Shown piece after piece: positions 28,516-40,300 of a DNA stretch of 64,000 nt. This DNA comes from Parapristionchus giblindavisi. Taxonomy: Eukaryota; Nematoda; Chromadorea; Rhabditida; Diplogasteridae. A program made the position numbers and the translations under genes. Position 1 is the first letter of the stretch, and each line of letters starts with the position of its first letter. The stretch covers positions 760,001 to 824,000 of the forward strand of contig CALSFV010000205.1 of assembly GCA_943737045.1 (NCBI GenBank), given 5' to 3'. The notes beneath the pieces are model-generated. The model ran no database searches and was not told where the DNA came from. It saw only the letters and a list, made by a program, of their open reading frames with translations.

Positions 28516-29070
28516 GATACAGCTGAAATCAAAGAAGTAAACCTTTTTAATATTGAAGACAATAAAAAATAAGCGCAAAATTTAGAAGAATTTAAGATCA
28601 GACGATACTAATCGTCGTGATGAATAGTACTCATACTGTGGATATTATACAATTTTTTTATTCATAACCCGAATGAATCTTACAAGGGAATAGCCTCAGC
28701 TTGCATTTTTTAAACTGGATGAAATTTTGCATAGGCATAGCTGAACATATTGTAAGAACAAATGTGAAGTCCAAAAATCCCGGCATGCAATAGGCGAGCC
28801 AGAAAATCGGTCCAAAGTTTTGACCCATGTTCGGTTAAGTTTCACACACTCTGCGTCAAAACGATTTTTCGTTTCATGGTCTATTCCTCTTTGATCACAG
28901 TCCTCTCTCTCCCTTTATCTGACCTGCAATCCCAAACCTCATACCAATTCAAGAGCCCATGCATCTCTCATTTTACCTATCATTTAGTCCATCTATCAAC
29001 ACTACTCTCTGGTCCACTTGTCGGATTTCATATTATTTATATTTTTTCATTGTAGGTAGTTAACTTTCAC

Positions 29071-29105
29071 TGATGATGGAGAAATAGTCTCCGAAACGTG
29101 TAAAA
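29071..29105 (+). other. Hammerhead-like core, copy 2
   Basis: CTGATGA, then TGGAGA and TCTCC forming a short stem, then GAAACGTG. The two conserved core strands are there, and ACGT..ACGT further on could form a stem III. No good stem I is visible, so ribozyme activity is uncertain. Confidence 0.3.
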
Positions 29106-29224
29106 ATAAAACTACGTTTAAAAATGTCTCACACAAGATCAATAAAGTAAATACTTTAATATTTAAATTGTAATATTGAAAAAAGATCTTTTCCGACATC
29201 TGGAAAAAATGCAAAAAATTCTGC

Positions 29225-29305
29225 AACATTGCGGGATCGAACCCACTATGGTTGCCAAGATACCGAGGGGACTTCGCCACTACACCACCACTCCACTGGT
29301 TCTGA
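29225..29305 (-). mobile_element. tRNA-derived SINE-like module, copy 6
   Basis: On the minus strand GGTGGTGTAGTGGCG (A-box-like) is followed by GTGGGTTCGATCCCGC (B-box-like) and GAATTTTTTGCATTTTTTCC, a diverged family tail. Lies in foldback 4. Confidence 0.6.
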
Positions 29306-29365
29306 TCTTTCAGGGAATAGACCATGAAACGAAAAATCGTTTTGACGCAGAGTGTGTGAAGCTTA

Positions 29366-29810
29366 CTAGGGAATGGTTTCTTTGATGGTTGAAATTACGG
29401 TTAGTGACCTACATAGCGATAATCAGCATGGTCGACTTAGTAAGAATCAACTTTCAAAAGCTGCAGTTCATCGATTTTTTGAACGAAACCCGTCGCATAT
29501 CCGCCGCACGAAAGACAGCCAAAGAAGATTTTTTAGACTTGATTTCCATTGAAACAACAATTTTTTGCTGGAATTACCATGCAGACTTAAAATGCTGTCG
29601 GGGGAATCGAACTCGTGTTCAAAAAATGAAAAAAAACAAAAAAATGCAACTTTTTGGCTGTCTTTCGTGCGGCGGATATGCGACGGGTTTGGTTTAAAAA
29701 ATCGATCAACTGCAGCTTTTGACAGTTGATTCTTACTAAGTCGACCATGCTGATTATCGCTATGTAGGTCACTAACCGTAATTTCAACCATCACAAAAAC
29801 CATTCCCTAG
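29366..29810. mobile_element. Foldback element 5, nested in element 4
   Basis: Ends CTAGGGAATGG and its reverse complement, flanked by TTA at 29363-29365 and 29811-29813. The opposite arm of element 4 reads GTTCGGTTAAGTTTC, the reverse complement of the flanks joined at one TTA, so the uninterrupted site is preserved. The ends match those of element 3 (CTAGGGAATG), so both belong to one family. A partial B-box-like sequence lies near 29597-29612. Confidence 0.85.
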
Positions 29811-30379
29811 TTAACCGAACATGGGTCAAAACTTTGGACCGATTTTATGGCTCGCCTATTGCTTGCAAGGATTTTTGGACTTCACATTTGTTCTTACAAT
29901 ATGTTCAGCTATGCCTATGCATTTCCCTTGTTAGATATGAATACTAATACTTTCCAAAAGATCTAGTTACATTACAAAGTAATTTACTTTCGGGTTAAAT
30001 AATATATGAGATATTTGCAAAATCGAGATATAATGCATTTAATGAATTAATACTATAGTAGTCAAAGTACGTTCTTTAGAATGTGGTTGTATCATAAATA
30101 AAATAAGGGAAGAAATAGATAAATTGCGCGAAATAATGTTGGAGGAATGAGGCAATAAGACTATTGCATTATCATTATGAATGAATTTGGCGTCCTGCCA
30201 GATGTTAAATACCGTAATATGACTTAGCTAGGTCAGAAAGACAACGAGATGGAGGGAATGGTAGAGGAGATGGAGAGGAAGAGAACATGGAGGGAGAGTG
30301 AGACGAGATGGTCTCTCTATCATTAGGCTCATTCAAGAGCTTAATACTCTTTCAGGTTATATTATGCGCCGGCTCATCT

Positions 30380-31600
30380 GAAGTATGCCCCTTCTGCAGT
30401 GATAATCTTGTGTTATTTATCGGACACCTTTCATTTCCCTTTCCAGAAAGAGCCGGCTGATTATGAGACTTGAAGAATTTGGTCAAGATTTTCCGACACT
30501 GGCCCGGTCATCTTTGAGGAGGTAATAGAGAGCCGAAACAGATAGTGGTCAGCGGGGAAAAGGTACAGTATGTGGTCAATCTTGCAGCGTGTAGCCTTGC
30601 GTTATATTGCCGAGCTAATTTGAAAGTTAAACCATATGTTCTCCCTTATTTAATAGACAATTCATTTAAACTACTTCCCATGCAATATATTATTATTTTC
30701 TATTTCTTGCGATGATTTCCACTATATCTCGTCCAAGTCGGCAAGTTGACAAAGAGTGTCATATCATAAAATAATCTTTAACGACAGGATCAATTGCTAT
30801 ATCCATGAGCAATGTTCTCTGTCGTCGTTCACTTCAGTGCCATCCATCAACTAGGATTCAATGACTATGAGTAACTCTCTCCATCTCCTTTTGTCCCTCG
30901 CAAGGTTACACTCTCAGAATCTATCATTATTAGTACCTAATTCATGCTAAAATAAACTTAATTTTAAGAATTTCTAAGAAAATGAATCATGGAAAAACAA
31001 TCAAATTCTCGGGAGCTGTAACATGAACAACAATAACAACGACATAACATCATAAACATCCTTAACATTTGTTCCTTCACTGAACTTTCGGTTCATTTGT
31101 CCGCTTTCCCAACCTTTCTCAAATGTCTAACTAGTAAACATCTTACAATTCGCCCGGCTGATCCAGAGATCCAGATGTCTTTGTTTTGACACTGAGAGTT
31201 CAGAAAATGTGAACAAAAGTTCGACATGGTTACATTTGTATTGCGTCTCTTCTCTTCTCTCTCACTGTCTCTGTAATGAGGGCTTCATTTGCAATACCAT
31301 ATCGTTATCTCATCCCATTTTCTTCCTCTAAATATGATCTCCGTTATGTGATAAATAAATAAGTAAATAAGATAAATAATAAATAAATAAGTAAATAAGA
31401 AAAATATAAATAAATAAAAAATCCGTTTCATGATTTTGTGTTTGCTGTTCTTGTTCGTGACTTTATCAGAGATTCTCGCAAGTACTTTCTAGGAAACACA
31501 AATAATGATATTCGTGAATTATCTGAGGAAATATCACTGAAAATTAGAACTTTACTTTCAGTAAGCAAACTGTTTTTTTTAATCCTCGGTATTTATTTAT
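30380..31600. other. Intergenic, no gene seen
   Basis: AT-rich; short AAATA runs near 31345-31415. No supported feature. Confidence 0.5.
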
Positions 31601-31609
31601 TTTTTTATT

Positions 31610-31950
31610 TATTAACCTTTATCAAGCACATAACCATTAGGGAGGGAATGGTTGCCGCTAAACGACAGATTAGTCTGGGCGTGCTGAGGTTCCATACAAG
31701 GGGCATAATTATCTTCATCTTCTTCATCTTCTGATCAGCAATTAAGACGTTCTTCAGAATCAAAGCCGCTACACTTGATCCTTTTCGAATAGTGAATCAT
31801 GAAACAGAATTGAGAAAAATTAGATAGAGATAACCCACGAAGTCCTCGCTCAATACTTCGTCAACAATTGCTTGATGATAGGCATACCACTCCTGACTTG
31901 CCTATAGTCTTCTAGGAGGGGATCCTTTTACGTTGCTGATGATAATTCGG
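31610..31950 (+). repeat. Dispersed repeat family D, copy 1
   Basis: Shares long stretches with 58060-58510 and parts of 51415-51605 and 32010-32110. Common words include AGGGAGGGAATGGTTG, CATACAAGGGGCA, CTACACTTGATCCTT and TACCACTCCTGACTTGCCT. There is no long open frame. Probably a non-autonomous element of unknown class. Confidence 0.6.
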
Positions 31951-32299
31951 TAAGAGTAGAACAGACGAACGAGAGATGGACCGCTCACAAATAACATAAC
32001 CTCGGTATAACATGGCCTTTATCAAGTACAAACCCTTTGCGAAAGGAGTGGTTGCCACTAAATGAATGATTTGTCTGGGCATTCAGAGGTCTATCCATCA
32101 TCTATCCTCTCCATCTTCCTCTCCAGCTCTAAGTGCATTCTAACGAACACTCAGAATTGGTATTTCACAAATTATTTTCACTCCAACGAATCAAAGAGCA
32201 GAGAAATCCTCGCCATTAACCGATTGCCGGTCCGAAATGTCCCCATAATATCACATTCGATACTATTTCTTGTTTATATCACAAGTATCGGTTGAAAGC

Positions 32300-33285
32300 G
32301 GTTTCGAATTACAATTACAACAATGAACTTTCAACCTAAACTACTTCTTCTTTTATTTTCTTCGCTTGTTTGTGTTCGAAATATAAGAAAAGATTAGGAT
32401 TCTTTCAAATTCTGCACGCTATTTCCTCTTTTCTTCTTGACTCACTTCAATGGAACGCCCAGAGAGTCTGGAATATCTAGTGAGACATTACACCAACCAG
32501 ATAGACTGATCGACTTCGGAAGGAATTCTCGCAAAGGGACACATTAGAGCGAAATATGATGAGCTTACGAAAGTAGTGAAGGAGTCGCTGCGATATTAAT
32601 AATAATATTTTTACATTTCTTTCTGATTGTGAAAATTTACTTATGAGACAAAAATAAAACGCTATATCAAAAAATAAGTATGCACTAGGTTTTGCTTGTT
32701 TTTTTAAATAGCAGCGAGATGAACCATTTCTCAAAGACCAAGACCTAAATATCCTCATTCCACATGCATTGCATTGTAGTTGCATTATACGAAATTTAGA
32801 TAACTTAAACAGTTCACAGTTTAGCACTCTTTATCAAGATCTACTTGTAAGTACTGAAATCACTGGATCTGGAGTGTGATGAAAAGGGATTTTCTTTCTT
32901 TAGTAAAGCTTCATTATCGTTGATATTTTTCAAGTAACTAAAAGTGACGTTCCCTATTTTAAAAGACTTCTCGGTCTTCTCTTATCTACTCCGTCTAATA
33001 GATATTTGTCCGGTCTCAGGGGAAATTTGCCTCGACTCTCGCTATCAGCTAATGGTTGAAAATAAATAGAAGACATGATATATCATCATTAGTTCTCGAA
33101 CTTCACAATGCTGTCGTATTTGGATGAGGTTTGAAAGTTTCGTTGAGACGTCAAATCAGAATTCTAAAATTTATTGTCTTTAAAAATATTTAATCTGATG
33201 AAAAATTCGCACTATCATTCGTTATCTTCGGAACACATTCACCTCTCACTGTTTATTGTTAAAGATAAACAAATAAATAAATAAA
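32300..33285. other. Intergenic, no gene seen
   Basis: Open frames here are short and lack splice context. Nothing recognised. Confidence 0.5.
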
Positions 33286-33772
33286 TACTACAACAAATCT
33301 AGTTACCTTCCCCAAGTCCTGTCACCCTCCTCAAGTCCTTTCTAATATTAGTATTATTTTTCATATCGTTTCTATATTTGCTGTCGCACCTGTCACGGGT
33401 GTATCAAATAAATAAATAAATAAAGATTTGGATAATACTAGTTTCATTAATCATAATGAGGGGAAAGGAGAAGGCCTCACCACTTGTTTTCGTCAAATTT
33501 GCATTTTTAATGATTTTTTGATCTTCCACTTTGGGAAGCCATATCTCACCCAAATTTTGACTTACAGCGAGAGATTTTTTCAATTGACTCGAAATAACCA
33601 ATCCTGAAGTTACGTGTTTTCTTCGGAAAACTAAATACTACAACAAATCTAGTTACCTTCCCCAAGTCCTGTCACCCTCCCCAAGTCCTTTCTAATATTA
33701 GTATTATTTTTCATATCGTTTCTATATTTGCTGTCGCACCTGTCACGGGTGTATCAAATAAATAAATAAAAA
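33286..33772. repeat. Direct repeat pair with AAATA tails
   Basis: Bases about 33286-33422 and 33633-33772 are near-identical (both contain CCCAAGTCCTGTCACCCTCC and GTCACGGGTGTATC) and both end in AAATAAATAAATA. The intervening 210 bases are unique. Similar GTGT..AAATAAATA or TTTATTTATTTAT tails with a small hairpin occur at 46.65, 48.45 and 54.39 kb, suggesting a retrotransposed family with an A-rich tail. Confidence 0.65.
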
Positions 33773-33959
33773 AATCTACTTTGGATCATAAATCTTGATT
33801 CAGGGTGTGTGGGCGGGGCTTGTGAAGATATCACAAGACAACAATGCCTACTATTTCTTATCAGTGGACGGAATCTTCTCGGCTGCTGATAGGAGGAAGG
33901 GTGGGGGAATGCGTGGAGTTGTCACGGAAACGATGGGATATAGTGAGAGGATGAGATGA

Positions 33960-34025
33960 GATGGGTCGAGGGAGAGGGAGAGGGAGAGAGAGAGAGAGGG
34001 AGAGGGAGAGGGAGAGAGGGAAAGA
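33960..34025. repeat. (GGGAGA)n purine run
   Basis: A G/A-only stretch of GGGAGAG and GAGAGA units. Similar G/A runs are at 53518-53560. Confidence 0.85.
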
Positions 34026-34764
34026 GGATAGGGAGAGGAATATGGAAAAGACTCATCTTTTCACTTTCTCACTCCACCTCTTCCTTTTAGACTGATGAGT
34101 CTAGATACTAATGCTTTGATCAATCCCGAATTTGAATTTATATATTATACTATATTGAATATATTTGAATATTTCGTTTATTATGTATTATTATTTTACT
34201 ACAAATTGCGTGCAACCCATGTTTTCTTTGATACTTGAACTGTCGTATACTGTCACTTCATTTCACATACAATTTCTGCTCACTTTTTATTAGGACCACG
34301 GCCGAAACACTACATAGATTTAGATTTACTATTGTTTTTTTCTTAAAAATTTCTTACACAACCCATGCTAAGTCTCCACTTTGTTTATTTCTTTATAATT
34401 TGAAAGTTCGAAGTTCTTGTCTCTCACTCCCGATTTCATCCTCATCCATTGACGAATTTATCTTCGCCGTTGAATATTTTAGTGTCTCTCACATCCAGTA
34501 AATAAAAATATGAAGGACATCAATTGCCTAGAATGAAAGATATGAAAATTTGCAAATTTCGCATTTCCGAAACCAGTCAATAATTCATTACTTCTTTATC
34601 CGCCATGTGCTGGATTAGAGTGGATTAAGTGAAGGTGGGATACATGAATGAATGGATGGATAAAAGATGAGACATTGTATAGTTTTCTCGTTATTTTGAC
34701 CGCTACACTCTCAAAATTGATGCGCTCTCGCTTGCCTGGCTCTCAAAGAAAAAAAATGGCTTAA

Positions 34765-34870
34765 AGGGAGGGTGACCCTGGGCCTCTTCATCACACACTA
34801 TTTCTCTGTTCTCTAACAACAAGAGAGCGTAGACAGTTGAAGAGGCCGTTGACAAAGGTGTCAGCCCATT
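34765..34870. mobile_element. Hairpin MITE family B, copy 1
   Basis: AAAGGGAGGGTGACCCTGG..TATTTCTCTGTTCTCTAAC..AAGAGGCCGTTGACAAAGG. Further copies are at 47016-47125, 55600-55700 (partial), 55853-55972 and 61525-61642. The clearest copy, at 55853, is an almost perfect palindrome with AAAGGGAGCGTAACCTC at one end and its complement at the other. Confidence 0.7.
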
Positions 34871-35434
34871 CAATACCGTGATTGGCCTGAATAGCTTAGT
34901 ATCACTGTGAGATAACGCGTAAAACCATTCCGTTTAGTAAATTAAGATATTTCCACGCTCATACTTCAACATATTTAGAGGATTGTAAAGCGTAACTCCG
35001 AGCTAATTTGAAACAAAACGTATGATTATGTTAAATGCGTAATTATGTCTCTCTCTCTCTAGCTTGTAAAAGTCAATGAAATGCATAAATTAACACGCAA
35101 AAGTATAATGATTTTGTTAGGGATGTAGATAAAGTATTGATGTTATCGCAAATGGAAAAGTATATCTCACAACGATGAAACATATGCGAAACAAATTTCT
35201 TAAGCCATAATATCAAATACCTGTTTTTTTTGCCTGAACATGCATGCCCGCTACTATAGAATATTATGTATCCAATCATTTTCTTGTTCGTGTACTAAAA
35301 CATATTGGTCATTACCTACCCGCATAATAAAGTTCTTATTATTGTTATCACTATGATAATATAGATTATGCTTGCATTAATACCTTCTCCAGTTTGCCTC
35401 ATCCTATTCGAAATGACTACGGGAAACATCGTAA

Positions 35435-35560
35435 AGGTCTTTAAAGGCACACTCCGAGCTAATTTGAGACTCTCCGCTCTAGCAATGCGCTCTCGTTTTA
35501 TTTGCGTACGAGAGACCGTTGCCAGCGCGGAGAGTAAAATTCGCCCTGGATGTGAATTAA
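35435..35560. mobile_element. Hairpin MITE family A, copy 1
   Basis: Pattern: TTTAAAGGCAC, GAGCTAATTT, CTCTCCGCTCT.GCAA, CTCTCG, then the inverted series. Other copies are near 36140-36260, 38160-38275, 42240-42370, 46210-46300, 53030-53135, 53155-53250, 55725-55825, 56590-56705 and 61860-61975. Several are bounded by TTTAAA or TTTAA. No coding capacity. Confidence 0.75.
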
Positions 35561-37349
35561 TTTAATAATTTACATATTTTTAAAAGTTCATTCATGTATT
35601 ATATTTCCTGGTTTATCTTGACTACTACACAGTAATTCCGTTCTTTCATTCACTTTATTTATTTAAAAAAATATTTTCTTGATTTTACAAATTGATTCGA
35701 TGAAAATCATGTTTTTTTTTAATATCTTTTTTACAAATCTGCATTAGCTTGATGAAGATGATGTATGGAGTACTTTCGTAAGTCATCCACTCTCATAATC
35801 GACACGCACTTCTTCGCTTAGAGGCTTCCGTGAGGGGTGGGGGCAGGACTAAATTGGTCTGGGAATGATCATCTGTTACATATTCCCATTGGCTTTTCAT
35901 AAATAGTGTTGATAACACACACAGAAAAGATAAGATAATATGATGAACGAGTGCGTGTTAGTGTTACTGAAAATGCTCACATCAATAATTCAAATCAATT
36001 ATTCCTTTTAGACGATTTCTTACAATTACAGTGGAAATTGTATCCTATATGAGGCAGAAATATTTACCCGTGAGGCAACGATTTCTTTCTCAATCTCATA
36101 TATCTAATATTGATATTATACATGGAAGATTCATCCAATATCACAACTTTTAAAGGGAAACCCCCAGCATTGGCAATACTCTCTCGCAGACAAAGAAAGC
36201 GAGAGAGTGTGGCCAGAGTGGAGAGTTTCAGATTAGCTTGTGGCGTGCCTTTAAATGCATACCATAGAGAATAAAGCGTCAAATTAAAATGTGATATAGC
36301 TTTCTACGTATAAGACATCTCATGGCACAATTTTAACGACAAAGTTCGCATATTGCTTGAGTAATTGGCAGTTCAAAGGCTCTCATCTTTTTCCTACAAG
36401 ATAACTCTAACTCTTGCTCCGATGATTTTACCTTTTTCCTAATATCTCGTTCTTCTCTATGGTTATGTCGCACCCTCTCATCCTTCCACCTCTCCATCCA
36501 TATCTCTACCTCTCCACATATCTACAATCATCTCTATCTCTGTCTTGTCTATGTCTTCCTCTCATCTCTCCATCCCTCTATCTTCTACATCTGCACCCAG
36601 TATTCATATCTCCTCTATCTATTTCCTCTCACGCCCTCACTTTTCATTTCCTTTTCACATTAAATTTCTATTACGATAATTGCCATATCATTGTTAATTC
36701 ATCCTAGTTTACCTTCAAATCTATCGATTTCTTGCTTCATTAATATTTTATAGTTATATTATGACAACTTTTATATAATACTTTAAACTCTATTCACTCG
36801 TCGTATTTTCATAAATATTATGTTGATAAAATAAAATTCTTGATTATGGCTCAGAACGACGACTCATTCGATATAGTGAATCATCAATTACTTTTAGCAT
36901 CATAATTTACCGTGATGCTACGACAACACGACTAACACATAGGTTTGTTCTAATGTGTTGATCGCAAGACATGAAAAGATAAAATAGCGAATAAACTGTT
37001 CGCCTTATCGCTGTTTTTTCTTGTTTCTTGTCTGTATGACTTCAACTTTTGAGCTGAGTATAAACAAGGATTTAATGAAATTAGCATTTTCGGGTTCATT
37101 TTCACTTCCTGAATCGCATTTTACTTGCTTCATTTCGCACGTTTATCACTCATAACGAGAGTGTATAGATGGGGTTGAAAAGGCACCTTGATGAAGGTCT
37201 AATATAAGTTCTAAATATGCCACAGGAGAAGTACTATTAGTCGGCTTACTAATCACGAAAAAGTTATCGAAAAAGAAAAAAATCTGTTAGTAAAATCATA
37301 TAAATATACAAGGATAACATTGATAATTTCAGCACTGATAATAAAGAGA

Positions 37350-40300
37350 ATGACGGAGTCCGGAAGACGACGAAGGAATGGAGGATCTGGATCGCCTACG
37401 GTGATTATTTATTTCTTGAACTTATTTTTTAAATTAATATGCCAACGTCTAATCGAATCATAGTGCTATAGAACGAAGAAATTGTTGTGTAAAATGAAAA
37501 GAAGAAACTTCTGCAAACATTGCATAAATATCGGTAGTCGGAAAATATTAATTGATTGGGGCCGGAAGAGGAAGTGATTGGGAAATGTTGAAGTTCATAA
37601 TGAATGAAATTTGAGATCAGATTATATCAGTTTTGTGTTATTCGGATATATGATAAATATTCAGTTATTATTCTGTTTATTGTTGGAGAATGAACAGAAC
37701 AGACCTACGTGTCTTTTTTCATTGAATACGCTAACAGTTATCTAGATTCTAACCTCCAAATTAGTCTCGCCGAAAAAAAAATCAACTGACAACGCCGTGA
37801 ACTTGTAAACTAAACGCCTTGGCTAAATTCTTAACGCTGTCCCTTGTAGTATTTTCAATATTATAATAGTTTAATGAAAACATCACAAAATACAATAAAA
37901 TACGCTATTTTGTAAATGTCACGTAGATTTTTCCTTTCTTGTTTATGCGTTATCCCAAAAATTATGCACATGACTATTGTTTATAGATAAATCTTTCCTA
38001 TTTACATTTTACGGCTAATAATTTGTATTTGCTACGGCTTTTTCTTCGTGATTTCTACAGGAAATAATTTATTTTATCGTTCGTATTTGATCCCAATAAC
38101 GGGGTTCTAAGAGATTGCCAAATACGAAAAAAAACTACATATCATCAACAGAATCTGAACGTTAAAGAATCTCCGAGCTAATGTTACTCTCCGCTGTAGC
38201 AAGGCTATCTCGTGGACTAAGAAAGCGAGAGCATGTAGTGAGAGCGGGAAGTTTTAACGCTCAGAAATACGAAATTCTAAAGTGCAATGACAAGGGCGGA
38301 ATTCCTTCGAAGGTTTTCCTAATAAATGGCTGGTTCATCAAGTAAACCACCTACATGACTATCTTCTATCCATCTGTCCCTTCATCTTCTTCCTCTCTCT
38401 CTCTTCGTATCATTTCATCTCTTCCTCGCTCTCTAAAGACTCTAATACGATGCTACCTTGATATTGCGTGCCAAAGGGGACTTCCCACTTTCGTCGAATG
38501 CGATCCATTAGAATTTGCTCTGTTTTGTTGGCCTCTTCGTTGAATATTATTAATGCACATTAAATTTTACAATGAAAATTCAGCAACGGATGAATTTCAA
38601 TGAATGCAATGAGAGATAATGCGACTAGAATGTGAGAAACTACTTCCGAAGTAATTTCGAGGAGTTTAAAACGAAAACTCCCGGATTAAATGAGACTTTT
38701 CAACTCTAAAATACAATTTGAAACAGATATATCTTATACCTTAATCTGTTTTTTTCAATTTTAATCGATTCCGAAATTCCGTGTTTTCAGAACAACGCGA
38801 GCACATCGGGCGGTGGTGGAGTGCAAATGGCCAATGGCACGCCAGCAGCGCCGGAACCGGCCGCAGGCTCATCAGCGGCGCCGGATCCACCGACGATCGG
38901 GGCGTCATCAGCGCCTGATCCTGAACATTTGGCCGAAGAACCGCCTGGACTATGCTCGAGAGTGAGTTTTACAGAAATTTGATCGTGGTTGGAGAATTAT
39001 TAAAAATAAACACACATATAACTAAATTCGACGTACCTTAACACATGTATCGTTGCGCCTCGGGTACAATTAATTAATTAATTAATTGACTAAATAAATA
39101 AATAATTATATAAGCATTGCAGTTATTCTTCCGACGATCGAATCGTGTTGCAGACTCTTACCAGGCCACCGGAATGGCGGAAAGTGGAACGGGAACAGCG
39201 TCCACAGCACCATCAGCATCGGCTCCTCCGGTGCGCGAACTGTTACTATTATGAATTAATTTTTTTAATCCATCCATCGAATGGATGCAACCCAACTGGT
39301 GCAACTGGTGGAATGCAACCCGTGATGAATACCACCGACTCATCCCCATCTGATCATTAATGCCTGATAAGATAAATAATTGAATCAAAGCAAATAATGT
39401 ATTGGGCTAACCTAGAGCTGTCAGCATTCATATACAAAAGAGTACCGTTTTGCGTCTATTTTATCACCCGAAATGCGTTCTCAAAAAAGCGCTTTTATCA
39501 GCAACATGCTAGTTAAGTTGTTTAGCTAACTTTTGCTCGCACGTTCATAAAGTATTCGTGTCGAGGATGATAAAGCACCCATTTTTCAACACCTATACTC
39601 TATTGCCACAAAATGTCTATTTTATTAAAGCCCAAGTGAATCCAATAAACACGTGCTCCGTGTGATAAATTGACAAGTTTTTTTTTAACAAATAAAATAC
39701 CTTTAACGGAGAAAGTATTGAATAATGATTAAATGGAATATTATTGATTGATTGCAGCAAGCCAGCGCTGCTCCCGCCCCACCTGCACTGAACGATGACA
39801 AATTCATCATCGACATGTCCAGCAACTTATTTTACTGGTACATAATCTTTTTGTTTGATCAGTGAAATTCAGTGAATTGGCCTTAAATTATCACTGGCCT
39901 AGCAATGATCACCCGCAGGACTTCGTTTGCCTTGAATAACGGGTTGTACCTTTACCTTTACCATTACCAGTGAAATTAATTGTTTAAATTTGATCTTTCT
40001 ATACTCATATTTGTTCTGAAATCTGTTTTAGATGTAGAGGTAATGCCGGCAGCATTTCTAGTATCTGCTGCAATTAAAATTGCAATAACAACACTCTTCA
40101 CTCTTTCTCACATACTTTATTTTTATTCAGTTAATTAGTGAGAAAATTATCTAATCATATTTATCATTAAATCAGGAGAGTTAAAAAAGGGGTCTACTTC
40201 CTTCAGCGATTTTCCATCTCCCTTCTTACGATCAGTGGCCGTATGCAAGAACTGTTTACCGGAAAATTAGACGTCATTAGAGTAGGCGGAGGCGTTTTCC

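Larger units (their letters stand above)
28683..29930. mobile_element. Foldback element 4 (TTA duplication, CAAGGGAA ends) with a nested element
   Basis: Starts CAAGGGAA, ends TTCCCTTG, flanked by TTA at 28680-28682 and 29931-29933. The matching flank of TRIM-like copy 1 (about 15,998-16,010) reads ATCTTAGATA with a single TTA, which is the empty site. Long arms (from about 28715 to 28880 and their inverse) pair around the centre. A 3-base TTA duplication suggests PIF/Harbinger mobilisation. Inside are a SINE-like module, a CTGATGA..GAAACG motif at 29071, and a second TTA element at 29366. Confidence 0.85.
34020..37330. other. Region upstream of the tax-4-like gene
   Basis: No gene seen. It contains hairpin MITEs (about 34765-34870 family B; 35435-35560 and 36140-36260 family A) and CT-rich tracts at 36460-36660. 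The promoter of the tax-4-like gene presumably lies here, but no element can be named. Confidence 0.45.

Noticed and set aside
39154..39164. Acceptor GTTGCAG at 39153 for tax-4-like exon 3
   Set aside because: It looks stronger than TTACCAG at 39164 but breaks the frame with the neighbouring exons; only the latter keeps it.
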